From Metellina segmentata (lineage: Eukaryota; Arthropoda; Arachnida; Araneae; Tetragnathidae), in the NCBI GenBank assembly GCA_947359465.1, contig OX375873.1, positions 132,820,899 to 132,884,898 on the forward strand: DNA of 64,000 nt. The letters run 5' to 3'. Position numbers and translations under genes: made by a program. Under the pieces are notes generated by a model. That model saw only the letters and a list, made by a program, of their open reading frames with translations. It did not search any database and had not been told where the DNA came from. Positions 21,501 through 33,357 of the stretch are shown in pieces. Numbering within the stretch: the first letter of the stretch is position 1; each line of letters starts with the position of its first letter.

Positions 21501-24112
21501 TACATAGGGCATATCAATTGTGCTAACTTATCTAAACTTATATAATAGCTATTTTTGTTACAAATTATAAGTAAACTTTAAAAAATAATTTTTTAAAAGT
21601 CACTAAAAAGAAAAAGTGGTGCAATATTACAATTATTTTGACGAAAATCTATCATAACTATTCCTATTTTTCTTTCAGATCGGCACAAAATATATTTTGT
21701 AGTGTCTCAGAACTTGAGAAATAAGTTAATATGTAACATACAATGCGAAGGATTAAAAATAAGCGCAGTAGAATAATAACGTTCATAAAAATAATTTTCA
21801 AGAACAATTAACCTTTACGCTGCGGCGCTTAGATTTTTTTAATTGTCTCGCATAACGGCTTTTCTCTTGATTCTCCGAGCCACCATACCTAATTGCCTAA
21901 TTTGAGCGAAAGGGTCGGCATTTACGAGTGACGCTTTCTTTTCATAATATCGTTTGCCCTTGAGAAGACATATCACCTGACGACTTTCTGCTTTCCCTAC
22001 AGCGTTCACACCTCACAGTCGGAATTGTAGGGGGCCAACGAACAAAAGAAGGGATCCAATAGGAGGTCAGTATCTGATAGCTTGTAAATGGTGATCAATG
22101 CCAGCGGCCACTTAAAAGGGGGATAACATTCACCGCTACCATGCCACTGGTGTAAGCGATATTTTAGAGTAAATAATGTTAATCTGCCATATGGTAAAGG
22201 TTAAAACCAATCAACCCCGTGGAGTTGTGAATGGAACATTAAAAATAACCCTAGTACATCCTACTATACCCGCAAACATCGCATATCGCTTAAATCACTG
22301 TTTATTTAAAAGTTTTTCCTAACATAAGTCAGATGGCATCATAAACAAATACACCGTTTTATCTCTGTTCTACATCTTTGTCTTCTTCTTTTAAGATCAC
22401 AAACATCGCTACATTTATTAACACACACTTACAATAGGGAAAATAAATGACGACCGAGTTATGTATTTATAATTTCTTTTACCTTTTGCTATCCACTACT
22501 TTTGAAACACATTTCAATCTTTAACCTTTGCAGAAATTTGGCCCATTCTTCAATGCTAGAAGAAACAGGTCGGTGCGATTGAAATGGATCTGAATCAGAT
22601 CCTTTTTCAATTTTCTTTCTCTGGGTAAATCGCATTCACAAAAGCAGCTGCTCTTCATTGTCGTTTCTATAGTTGATTAAATGCTTACAGAAAAATACAG
22701 AAAAGAAATCCCAGACAAAAGTAGTCCCATTCTTTCCCCTCCAGGTAGTTTAAATTGAGTTTTTGTTCAATCCTTTCTTCCAGTAAAAAATTAGTTTAGC
22801 TTCGAGGATTTTCTCCTTTTTTATTTACTCTCTTATGTTTATAAATATCCGGTTCTCTCATTTTTTATGGTATTTATTGTATTCAAAACAGAGTACTATT
22901 ATAAATTCGTGCTATATATTATCGAAATAACATCCGTTAAGTTATAACTTTTCAGCCTGAAGTATTTTTCTACCCTCCGAAATGTTGAAAAGTGAACACA
23001 TTTGTTATTTGAAAGAAAAACTGCGAAAACGCCACATATTAGTTTTCTATTATTTTCATACACAAAATGTCGCATTTATTTCCAAACTTTAAATGGGAAG
23101 ATCGGAACGAAAATCGAGAAGGTCTTATTGAGCAGATTTTCATGAATGTCTTCGACTGATTTAAAATTATTTATGCGAAAATTAAATGCTTTAAAGTAAA
23201 GCTTCGACTTTCAATGCAATAGATTAGCGATGAACGGTATTAATTTTGATCACCAATTTGGAACTTGAATGTTGTATAGGACATAATTATAATTTACTGG
23301 CAGTTATTGGAATTAGTGTCAGTTCGTCAATGCGCGGCAAAGTGGGTTGTCATTTTGTACTCTACATCACGAGTAAACTTGTTTTTCGCTTTCAATAGTT
23401 ATGTAATGAAGATGACTGATTTGACTAAATTTTAACACAGCGGATAAACTCACTTTAGCCTCATCGATTGTTTTTCTTATATTTTAGTTTTTGTCGTTCA
23501 TACCTAAGTAGAGCATTACAAAACATAAAAACATACAGTAGAAAAAATTGAAGTAACTTCAATTTAGTTCAATAACCTGAATATACATAATTTTTTCTTC
23601 ATTCAAATCTACAAATAAATATTTTACATCTTTCACACGCAGGAGTTTATAAAATTACTCTCAATTAATCTAAAATCGTACCGAAAAAAATTTCAAACTA
23701 TAAAATTCTAAGAAGCTCGAATTTTTTTCTATCTAATTTTTTTTAACTCGATAAAAATCCTAAAGTTATGTTGAATCTCAGGTGGATCTCAAACTATTAA
23801 GAATATAACTTTTTGACAGCTGCCAAACTAAAGTACATTTTGAGATTTTAAAATGTTTTTGGTTAGTATTTTCTTCAAATTTTCCTAGTTGAAATTGATG
23901 CAACTATAACATGTTTTAAAAGCGTAGAAATTCGACGGGAAGAGATTGCAACTATTGTTATCTATTAGTTTAATCTTTTTGTTAGAGTATTCCATAATTA
24001 CTTTCGAGATTAATAAAGAGCATGCAACACACTGGGAAATAAAACCTCCTTTTTTCTAAAAGTTATTTTTACGGCTTTATAAAAACTAGATATTTTTTGA
24101 AGCAAGATTTAA
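21501..24112. other. Non-coding stretch with one GC-elevated segment
   Basis: About 21810-22170 is richer in G+C and not repeated elsewhere in the window, with several TAATTG-like motifs. It could be a regulatory or conserved non-coding segment, but nothing in a single sequence proves this. The remainder to 24112 is AT-rich and featureless. No gene is recognised. Confidence 0.4.
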
Positions 24113-24302
24113 CCTTCTAATTGATTTCGACGATATATCTTGTCCATTAAAATCTTAATCTTGCTAATGACAAAATATCTTGTCATAAAGATATTACCTA
24201 CTTTATGATGTAACGATCGAGACCTGCTCAGTTGTTTTCCTGGTGACGAGAAATCTCGTCTATAAGATCTGGTCAGTTATGCTGATAGATATGCTATGGG
24301 AG
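24113..24302. mobile_element. TTAA-type MITE, diverged copy
   Basis: It is preceded by TTAA (24109-24112) and begins CCTTCTAATTGATTTCGACG. It carries the family motifs ATATCTTGTCCATTAA, GACGAGAAATCTCGTCTATA and AGATCTGGTCAGTT. The right end is eroded, so 24302 is approximate. Confidence 0.6.
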
Positions 24303-24988
24303 ATACCAAAAGGAAGATAAGACTTGTAACAATTTAAGCCTTTGGTTTTTATGAAATATTTGTTACTTGTATGAAAAGGTCTGATAGTCGCTATTTTGAA
24401 GTTTAAAGGGTTTCCTCTTTAATAATATTAAATTATTCGACCATTTTTGGCGAAATTTCTTATTTATTTTTAAGAACTATATCGTATTTATTTTTTGAAG
24501 TTTCCTCTAACACTTAAATGCACAGTCCTGTGTTCATCACAAAGTTTAATGTATGTCTGAATGAGAAATTTTTATGCAGTTTATGCCAAAATTTCCATAA
24601 TGAATGTATAGATTTTTTATTTAAGCTTGTATTTAAATTATCTAAAACTTCAATTGAACAATATGTTTTATGGTAATTTTTTATAAAGTTATTTCGTGTA
24701 AGAAATTGATGTAAATCTTTTCCTACTGGGAATTTGTTCTGAGCGGTGGTTTACATTGTATTACTCCTTAAACTAATAATGTTTCTAATTAGTTAATTTT
24801 TGTACATGCTTAATTAAATAACAATATTTCTTCAGAAGCTATGTCTGTTTATACATCTGTAATATATCTGTAAATAAATAAGTGTAAAGTTGAACAGAGT
24901 TCTGATAACGATTCATGGATTTCGATTGTTTAATATAAAACATTCATTATAAATATAAAAAACTTACATTTTATCACGCAAACGATTT

Positions 24989-25079
<91 letters not shown>

Positions 25080-25501
25080 TCAGAAAAATGTTGAATTTTC
25101 AAATCGTAAATCTAATAACATGGGTATAAAAATGCAAATACATTAAACTTACCATAAATACATCTAAGGTAAGAGGATAGGTTCAAAACATAAAACATTT
25201 TACCTAAAAAAGAAAATTATGTATAAGTATGGTTACATGAAAGATACTTTTTACATTCAAGTATACATTTTTTAAGTAATGTATTCAAAATTTCTTCGTG
25301 TTCCTTAAAGTTGCAGATGCGAGCTTTTTTTAATCAGTTGCATATAATCACAACACAAGAATACATAAAAAGAAAACAAAATTGACGAATCGAAGTTTAA
25401 AATACAAGCAAAAATATTTAAAAAATATATTTTTTGCTTTAGTCCTTTCCACAAAAATTTCTAACTATTCAATCACTAATATATGCTAACATACCCTAAT
25501 A
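24303..25501. other. AT-rich non-coding stretch
   Basis: No gene is recognised. It contains a long AT dinucleotide run, listed separately, and otherwise featureless A/T-rich DNA up to the Tc1-type element. Confidence 0.5.
24992..25075. repeat. (AT)n microsatellite, about 42 units
   Basis: Perfect alternating AT over 84 bases. Confidence 0.97.
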
Positions 25502-25503
25502 TA

Positions 25504-25530
25504 CACAGTCCAGTCACATTAATGTGACCA
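25504..25530 (+). repeat. Left terminal inverted repeat of the Tc1-type element
   Basis: Begins CACAGTCCAG just inside the TA duplication and includes TCACATTAATGTGA. Confidence 0.95.
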
Positions 25531-25651
25531 CCAACTACTTTCGACGTCAACGTGAAATAACCAATCACAAAAGGCAGGTGACAGCACATTGCAGTGGAGT
25601 GTATATAAAGGATGTCCTAGGGCATCGGAAAGCATTTCAATCGTTAGCGTA

Positions 25652-26700
25652 ATGCAGAAACGTACCGATTTATCCGACGCCCAAAAGGGCATGATTATTG
25701 GCTTTCGGGCCAAGGGTGGAAGCATTTCGTAAACGGCTAATTTCGTGAACTGTTCGCTTGCCGACGTGGTAAAAGTATACCGTGCATGGCAAAATGGCAG
25801 TATCCAAAATCAGCGGCGTGGCAGATGTGGTGCAGCACGAGCTATAGATGCCAGAGACGAACGAAGGCTACGGAGATGCGTTCGGGCGAATATTGCATTT
25901 ATGGAGATGCAACTGTTGAGCAACTGACAGCCCATATGAACCAAGGGCTACCAAGATGGTATCCTCAACAACAGTTCAACGAACGTTGCTGTGCATGGAC
26001 TTCCGCAGCAGACGCCTGGTTAATGCACCTATGCTGACTGCTCTTCATCGGCGACGAAGGCTGGAATTTGCACGGCAGTACTGCAACTGGTTGTCCACAG
26101 AGTGGCGACTCGGCTAGTAACTCGGCTTTTCCCGATGAATCGCGTTTTATGCTCCATCGGGCAGATGGACGTTGGCGTATACGTCGTGAAACGTCTGAAA
26201 GCAAACACCCTGCAACAACTGTCGGAAGGATCCAGGCTGGAGGAGGGAGCATTATGGTTTGGGGAATGTTTTCCTGGCATTCACTGGGTGCACTCATCAT
26301 TGTGGAAGGCACGATGGATCAGCACAGGTACGCATCTGTCCTTTCGAACCATGTCCACCCCTATATGCGAATTATTTTTCCTCGGAATGATGGCATCTAC
26401 CAGCAGGACAATGCGAGGTGTCATACAGCTTGCAGTGTATGTGCGTGGTTCGAAGAGCACCAGAATGAGTTTACCGTACTCCCCTGGCCAGCAAACTCAC
26501 CGGATTTAATCCCAATCGAGAATCTGTGGGATCACCTCGATCGAGTTGTTCGCGCCATGGATCCTCAACCGCGTAATCTAGAGCCGCTGGCCACGGCATG
26601 ACTCAACATCCCAGTGAACGCCTTCAGAAACGTAATTGACTCTCTTCCTGCACGTCTCTCAGCGGTCCGCTCTGCCAAAGGTGGTTATTCTGGCTTTTGA
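25652..26700 (+). pseudogene. Tc1-type transposase pseudogene, DD36E spacing
   Basis: This is the remnant of a cut-and-paste transposase. The N-terminal part from the ATG at 25652 (MQKRTDLSDAQKGMIIGF) resembles the helix-turn-helix DNA-binding region of Tc1 proteins. It is interrupted by TAA at 25730-25732. The reading then shifts frame near 25890-25910, again near 25965, and again near 26100-26110. The catalytic domain follows: first Asp in PDESRF (26134-26136), second Asp in QQDNARCH (26407-26409), and Glu in PIENLWD (26518-26520). 36 residues separate the last two. A nonsense TGA sits at 26599-26601, about 32 codons before the apparent true end at 26698-26700. At least two stops and three frameshifts make it non-functional. 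The spacing differs from DD34E of classical Tc1 and agrees with the DD36E group described in animals. Confidence 0.92.
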
Positions 26701-26704
26701 CAGA

Positions 26705-26731
26705 TGGTCACATTAATGTGACTGGATTGTG
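26705..26731 (-). repeat. Right terminal inverted repeat of the Tc1-type element
   Basis: The complement begins CACAATCCAG, with one difference from the left repeat (A for G at position 5). Confidence 0.95.
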
Positions 26732-27782
26732 TATCATCATCAGAACAATTATTAATAAGTAGAAACTAGGCCTCAAAATTTTAATTATGCGTATGAAAAA
26801 TATGTAACCAGACATAAAATTATTTTGATGGTTATACAAAATATTTTCTTCTTTATTTTTTCTATTTTTAAATACCATTAAGTTTATTTATAGATAAAAT
26901 AAAGGTTTTTTAAAGAAAATCTGATTTGACTGCTCTACTCACAACATTTTGCAAAAAGCAATGTATGCAACATGCCTTTTGAAGAATCATTTTAGAATAT
27001 AGCAGAAGCATTAAGATTTAAAAGTTGCATTTGAAAAAGAACAAAATCTTAAATGAAGTCATTATTTATGAATTGAACAAACGCGAACACAATACACGTA
27101 ACCCTAAGGTTCAAACTACTGTAGTTAGATGGAAGAAAATTAAAATTTCAGCTTATCGGAATATAAGACGTGTGCTTATTTACTATCTGTGAGAAATAAA
27201 AGGGTTTATGTTCCAAGGATTTTCTGCAAAAGATTTAGCAAATAAATATCGAAAAATGGTAAAAACTAAAAATATATAATAATGGAACTTTTATCTCTCT
27301 AGTATTCACGTCATTCTCATTTTACTATTGGAATTTTCAAGAATGCTTTCTTGTCTCACGCGAACAATATTACATTCAAGTCGGTGGAAATCCAGACTAC
27401 ATGTCTTAATTTAATTTAAAACGAAATACTAACGTAAGAGTATCTCCTATTGTGTTACATCTCAATCCCATATACGACTCTCAAAAGAGACTTTTTGGCT
27501 TTCTTCTCACAAACACAATCAAGCTAAAACTTAATTTTAATTATTTGAGACAGAAATACATTCATGAATTTTACTGAATCCTCTTGATATCAGTTTGGAT
27601 AATGCGTGTATTAAGGAAAAAAGTTCTATTTTTTCAATTTCATCATTTTAACTTGAATGTATGGAATAGTTCCGCTACTGATATCTTATAGCTACGCAAG
27701 GGCTAATTAGACAGCTTTTATATAGAGAAATTGGTTTCTACAAATCATTTACTATATGATGCTACTATCGTAACATATAAGA
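26732..27782. other. AT-rich non-coding stretch
   Basis: No gene or shared repeat is recognised. The last bases before 27783 provide the A of the A|T target site for the Helitron-like pair that follows. Confidence 0.5.
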
Positions 27783-28415
27783 CTAGGGGGCCAGCCCCCT
27801 ACTCGCTAGCGCTCGCCAACCCCCGGAGGATTGCTTTGCAATCCTCAATGGTTGGCTGCGCGAACCTATGCTCGCTTCGCTCGCACCAATGAAGACATGT
27901 GTCCTAGCCGAAAGGATTGTTTACAAAATATGATATTCCAAAAAAAAAAAAAAAAAAAAAATTTTTTTTTCAATTTAAATTTGCTGTTTGCAGAAAAGAT
28001 ATATACAGTGCCTCTGAAATCAGAATTCAAATGAAAACTGTGCAAATTTTGACTCGAAATGTGATCGCTGCTTTGGAAATTGAATACCCAGCATGTTGTT
28101 TGTGTATACATTTTCCCAGCACTCGAGCCACTCACTTTTTCATTGAGTTTGTTGTCTAAAGCTGAAGTTCAAGCGTATTGTTGAACTACAATTGTTGGCC
28201 CTGAAAAGATACCCCGTTTTCTTTGATTTATATTACAAACTACAACAGCTCGACTAAAATTAATTTTTTTCAATAAAATTTCATCCGATTACGCTATGAA
28301 TTCAATTGAGGCGCGAGACTTCGTGATGGTAAACAAACAATCTCACAATGTTGCCAAAACGCAATAACAAATAACGTCTTTTTTGCGTGCCACGTAAGAG
28401 AATTATATATATAGA
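27783..28415 (-). mobile_element. Non-autonomous Helitron-like element, copy 1 of a tandem pair
   Basis: Read on the minus strand, it starts TCTATATATATAATTCTC at 28415 and ends ...CCCCCTAG at 27783, with CTAG fitting the CTRR terminus of Helitrons. A hairpin (AGGGGG/CCCCCT around CTGG) lies directly before the end, as expected. It has no terminal inverted repeats and no target duplication. The base beyond the end is T, as for insertion between A and T. Further hairpins include AGGATTGC-TTT-GCAATCCT near 27828-27846. An A-run followed by a T-run (about 27940-27970) is specific to this copy. Reading frames here are artefacts. Confidence 0.75.
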
Positions 28416-29062
28416 CTAGGGGACCCGCCCCCTGCTCGCTAAAGCTCGCCAACCCCAGGAGGATTGCTTTGCAATCCTCATTGGTTCGCTACGCGAACCT
28501 ATGCTCGCTTCGCTCGCATCAATGAAGACACGTGTCCTAGCAGAAAGGATTGTTTACAAAATATGATGTACCAAAAAAATATTTTTCAAACCTAAATTTG
28601 CTGTATTACAGTAAATATATATACAGGACCCTGGAATCAGAATTCAAATGAAAACTTTGAGCAAATTTTGAGTCGAAATGTGAGCGCTGCTTTGGAAATG
28701 GAATACTCAGCATGTTGTTTGTGTGTGCATTTCCATAAAACACTCTTGAGTCACCCACACTTTTTAATTCAGTTTGTTCTCGAAAGTTATAGTGCAATCG
28801 TCTTGTTGAACTATAATTGTTGGCCCTGAAAAGGACCGTTTTTTAAATGGCCCTGAAATGATCCTCCGCTTTCTTTGATTTGTAATTTTAAACTGCAACA
28901 GCTCGACTAAAATTATTTTTTTTTCAATAAAATTTCATCTGATATCGCTATAAATTCAATTGAGGCGATTTCGTGGTAAACAAACAATCGTACAATGTTG
29001 CCAAAACGCGATAACAAATAACGTCTTTTTTGCGTGCCACGTAAGAGAATTATATATATAGA
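28416..29062 (-). mobile_element. Non-autonomous Helitron-like element, copy 2 of a tandem pair
   Basis: It is the same family as the preceding element, in the same orientation and directly joined to it. Its 3' CTAG (28416-28419) touches the TC start of copy 1 with no bases between. It begins TCTATATATATAATTCTC at 29062, preceded on the minus strand by A, so the pair together sits in an A|T site. Perfect hairpins occur at 28460-28478 (AGGATTGC/GCAATCCT) and 28483-28499 (GGTTCGC/GCGAACC). Copies differ by scattered substitutions and small indels. Non-coding. Confidence 0.75.
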
Positions 29063-30845
29063 TGAGCAAAGTGAAATATACGAAAAAATTCAAAGAAAAT
29101 AAGACTGTAATTAGAAGAAATTCAAACATTCTGTATCATTTACGCTTCATAGAATGTTGGCATTCACTCACAAAAATTTCATGCATTCTCTCAAGAACTA
29201 GTAGATTCATGTATGGTCTAGGAAACCTGTACTAGTAAACAGTAACAACTGAACTTATAAATCAACTTTTACTGTAGAATTTATTAAAAATAAATAACAT
29301 CTTTCGATGCATAAAGTAAAAAAGGTCAGAACTAAAGATAAATAAATTATGAAAATGATACTGTGCTTTTTGGATTACAATTGTACCCCGAAATCATTAA
29401 ATAAAGAAAACTTGACAAAATTAAACGAGAACAATAGCTTTTGCGTTAATGTCCAAAGTCAAAAATTATGCTGAAATGTAATCAACTTATTTTGATATAC
29501 AAAGCTAGGAAATGACTTGAGAAGATGCTTAGAAATAGAAAACATTCTTAATTCATCTGAGTGAGATAAGATCGAAATTACGTTTCCTTAGTGATGCATA
29601 ATCAATAACGCCGAAATAAATAAATTGGCGCTGTCCCTTCGAAAGTGAATTCTTATTTTAATTAAAAGGGAAACGTAAACAATGCATATTTTCACCGTAT
29701 ATCTTATATCTCTTCTTAATTAGTTTTGATGAGTTTTAGTTAGTTTCATTAAAGCACACAAATAAACCAAAAACGTGATTTTGATTTCATCTTAAGCGAA
29801 AAGGAAATATATTTTCCCCTCTAAGGTACATTTTTTCATTTAATAAGCATAGTTATTTATGCTACTTGCAGGACATACTTTCTTGTTAATTTCTTTGTAT
29901 GTTTCAGAATCATAATCTAAGCTTTTTACTTTTGGATTATAGAATAATTACACTTTAGTAATGATATATATATTACCCTAAACTATTAGCGAAATGCATG
30001 GTATACTACATGAACACTAATATTTTTATGTGCTAACCAATTTGACGAGAGCAAATATAAATTATTCTACAAATTTTAAAGGTAATGACATCGAGAGTAC
30101 CCCCAAGCATTTTGGACGTTATATCTTGCTGAGATAAAACTGCTTTATTATTGCCTATAATTGGTGACAGTTTAGAATTAGTTTTTGCACCCGAGGCTTT
30201 TAAAAACAGGGTGATCCTCGACGAGTAGGTTAACCCAGAGAAGGTTTAACACAGAAATACGAAAGAGAAATTTAAAAATTCCTGTAGCTTTAAATCTAAT
30301 CTTTTCGTTTAAAATACTCAAATTAAAATCAACACACACATGAAAAATACATAATCTGAAAAGTATATAAATAGTAACACAAACTATATATGAACATACC
30401 ATAACATACATATTAAAGAGAAAATTAAACACGAGAATTATGCCTAAAGCAAAATCATGTATCCTATTCACTTCAATCGAGTCTTGAAAAATGCCCGTCC
30501 ACCTAATCTACCTCACAAAAAAGTGCGTTAAACGTGTTACGTTACGTTAACCAAAGCTTCTGGATGACTGATGAGCCTTCATCAAAGTGACATCTCGGAT
30601 GAGTATCTCCATGTATTTAATTCCGTCGGCGGTGCTTAATCGTCCTTGTACCCATATTAATGCCGGATGATAGATAATGGAAGCCAACGTATCACTATTT
30701 TTATATAGACCGGCGATCACACTTACAAGACAGATGGTCCATGTCACGGCGGCTTTGGTACTAGTGTTTCAAAATGTTTGTTCCCGTTTATGTAGATGAA
30801 CAACGTTACGTCGCATGTATTTTGGTCTTACTACCGTAGATGAAT
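29063..30845. other. AT-rich non-coding stretch
   Basis: No gene is recognised. Minus-strand frames at 30178-30471 and 30547-30747 are short and have no recognisable products. The segment 30540-30780 has somewhat higher G+C. Confidence 0.45.
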
Positions 30846-30990
30846 AAAATAGCACTAGAGAATCACAACGGGCTATTGAGTACGGTCCACGAATATTTCG
30901 CTTGAATCAGTGTCCAAGGGAAATATACACATCGGCATTCATCATTTGAACCAGTCAGATGTCGAGGTCAACAACACATGAGCTTGTTTT
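30846..30990 (-). repeat. SINE family 1, tail-half fragment
   Basis: Matches the tail side of the family: AGCACTAGAGAATCACAACG, GGCTATTGAGTACGGTCC, TTTGAACCAGTCAGATG and ACACATGAGCTTG. The head is absent. Confidence 0.65.
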
Positions 30991-31035
30991 TATAGAAAGT
31001 AGATGAAAATAATTAGTTTTTCAAACGGGGTGGAC

Positions 31036-31285
31036 CCTTCAGAGAAACATCTGTAGGTGTATACGATCTTCACAGACCCGATGTATCCTAGATATCTATC
31101 TTTTTCACATGGGAGGGGGGTCCCTGTGACTGCCTCTGGTAACCAAGGGGTCGTGACCCCTGGATGCCGAAGCAATATTTCTGTTCCACCTTTCCGTTTT
31201 TTACACGATAGTTTGATATTCTCTGTCCTGTATGGCGAACCTTGGCCAAATATGTCCCTTCTGACATAAAACCCGAAACCATCTA
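31036..31285 (+). repeat. Repeat family 3, longer copy
   Basis: The block CTTGGCCAAATATGTCCCTT followed by CTGACATAAAACCC at about 31240-31273 matches 18200-18230 and the inverted copy at 33375-33435. Upstream, GTAACCAAGGGGTCGTGACC has inverted symmetry (GGGGTCGTGACCCC is a near-palindrome). Short frames on both strands across 30990-31346 come from this repeat. Its left boundary is uncertain. Confidence 0.5.
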
Positions 31286-32212
31286 AATGGGTGAAAATAA
31301 GTTTTTCTGAAGCCGAATACATTAAAACAATCAGTGTGCATTTCATAGTACACTGTTCCTCCTTTAAAGTTTCATGAAAGCGTTTACGTTTCGGAGTGAG
31401 TCTGGATTTATATTCTCGCTCATGGGTTCTAATAATGGCGCAGCTACAAAAATAGTTTTTATCATTAATTACTTGGTCTCAATGTGAAAAATTACATTTT
31501 ATTCTGCATGCAAATCTATAAATTCAATCCTGGACTGCTAAGTAGCAGAAAAATGTTATGCAGCATAATTTATATTTTTTTATAGTTTTGAAAACCATCG
31601 ATTTTGAACAGCAATCAAATAAACAAACTAATTAATATTGTGTCATCCGGAAAGTTGGAAATGAACGTTTTGGTTCTACATTCTTAACAATGCAGTGAAA
31701 CAAAAAGAATGCCACAACACAAACTAGAATTATGCAGTGAAATCAGAAAAGACCGAATTTACACATTGGCTTCAATCAAGGTCACTCCTTATCAGCGGTT
31801 GCAAAATAATAATAACAAAGCGCGTTTCGTTTTGAAAAGCCGCTGAACTCACCAGATGACCCAATAGAAATCTGTGGCTATTCAAAAAATATATTCTTAA
31901 AATATCTTTCGATTTTTTAAAAATAAAAGCAGTACTCAAAACTATCTATACAAAGATGAAAACTTCAAATATTACTTCTCATTCTTATAAACACACTTAT
32001 CAGTACTTCAAAACTAAACAATTGAAATGAAATAAATCTTATTACTGATCATCAAAACAGCTTTACAATCCTTACCGTCACAAAAAAAAAAAAAAAACGT
32101 CCTTACTTTACACCCGTTGAAAATAATTGCTTCAAACCCCTTTTTATTCAAAATGTGAATTTCTTAGTTATACGGTAATAATTTTTGCAAATGCGAAACA
32201 TTTTGCACGTTT
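31286..32212. other. AT-rich non-coding stretch
   Basis: No gene is recognised. Contains an A-run at about 32080-32097. Nothing else of note up to the 198-bp tandem array. Confidence 0.5.
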
Positions 32213-32983
32213 CATATCTTGGGGAAAGTTACACTGATTTAAGTATCACGAAAATATAAATATTTTCTAAAATGGTTAACGTCCTTAAAGTTTATAATAT
32301 TTTAAAATTTAACTTAGTATACATTATTGTTGTATTATGTCTTCACTAAATACAGGTCTAATTAGCCTTAACGTAGCAAACAGTATTGGTCTTGCATATC
32401 TTGGTCTAAACATATCTTGAAGAAAGTTATACTGATTTAAGTATCACAAAAATAGAAATATTTTCTAAAATGGTTAATGTCCTTAAAGTTTATAATATTT
32501 TAAAATTTAACTTAGTATACATTATTGTTGTATTATGTCTTCACTAAATACAGGTCTAATTAGCCTTAACGTAGCAGACAGTATTGGTCTTGCATATCTT
32601 GGTCTAAACATTTCTTGAGGAAAGTTACACTGATTTAAGTATCACTAAAATAGAAATATTTTCTAAAATGGTTAACATCCTTAAAGTTTATAATATTTTA
32701 AAATTTAACTTAGTATACATTATTGTTGTATTATGTCTTCACTAAATACAGGTCTAATTAGCCTTAACGTAGCAGACAGTATTGGTCTTGCATATCTTGG
32801 TCTAAACATTTCTTGAGGAAAGTTACACTGATTTAAGTATCACTAAAATAGAAATATTTTCTAAAATGGTTAACATCCTTAAAGTTTATAATATTTTAAA
32901 ATTTAACTTAGTATACATTATTGTTGTATTATGTCTTCACTAAATACAGGTCTAATTAGCCTTAACGTAGCAGACAGTATTGG
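32213..32983. repeat. 198-bp tandem repeat, about 3.9 copies
   Basis: The anchor ACTGATTTAAGTATCAC occurs at 32233, 32431, 32629 and 32827, exactly 198 bases apart each time. Units include TAATATTTTAAAATTTAACT and GTCTAATTAGCCTTAACGTA. Copies 3 and 4 appear identical over most of their length, while copy 1 lacks about 16 bases and has more differences. This indicates a recent expansion at the right side. Non-coding. Confidence 0.95.
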
Positions 32984-33154
32984 AATAGACCAACCACTAT
33001 AAGAGGGACACGCTCTCACAACTACATTAATCCATAAGAATAGACGCGTTTGCATTCCGCGTGTCACCGACACGAAGTCCAAATGACTGCGATGGAATAA
33101 TCTCTAGTTTGCTGCATCTAAACATTAGTCTGGTAGGTAAGTACTTTATTAACA

Positions 33155-33357
33155 TCTCGGTGAAGCAACACAGCAGGATATTGGAGACGGTCTGGGATCA
33201 AACTTGAAGTGAAAGATCCGTGAACTATACCACGTACTTTTGATCCATGGTCAGATGACGGTTTAATACATGATCTGGCACCCTCTAAACTTCCACACCA
33301 CGCCAAGGCGAGGGCATTTGAGGGAACGACAGATTTAACGTTCACCCGGGGTACCAC
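33155..33357 (-). repeat. SINE family 1 body lacking the usual tRNA head
   Basis: Family blocks GAGACGGTCTGGGATCAA, GAAAGATCCGTG, GATCCATGGTCAGATGACG and AAACTTCCACACCACGCCAA occur in order. Where the tRNA-like head should be, the sequence runs into repeat family 3 in inverted orientation (33358-33440). Confidence 0.65.

Larger units (their letters stand above)
25504..26731 (+). mobile_element. Tc1/mariner (IS630-Tc1) transposon, structurally complete, inactive
   Basis: The element is 1228 bases long with 27-base terminal inverted repeats differing at one position. It is flanked by TA on both sides (25502-25503, 26732-26733), the target duplication of the Tc1/mariner superfamily. The inner part of each repeat contains the perfect palindrome TCACATTAATGTGA. 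A single transposase-derived sequence fills the interior. The well-kept ends and one-base TIR difference suggest a geologically recent insertion. The transposase is broken, so the element could move now only with a transposase supplied from elsewhere. Confidence 0.93.

Noticed and set aside
25965..26312. Minus-strand frames of 115 and 83 codons
   Set aside because: They are the reverse strand of the Tc1 transposase pseudogene.
27831..28159. Three overlapping frames with a Lys or Phe run
   Set aside because: They run through the A-run and T-run inside a Helitron-like element.
30178..30471. 97-codon minus-strand hydrophobic frame
   Set aside because: AT-driven composition, no signal or domain pattern, no splice sites.
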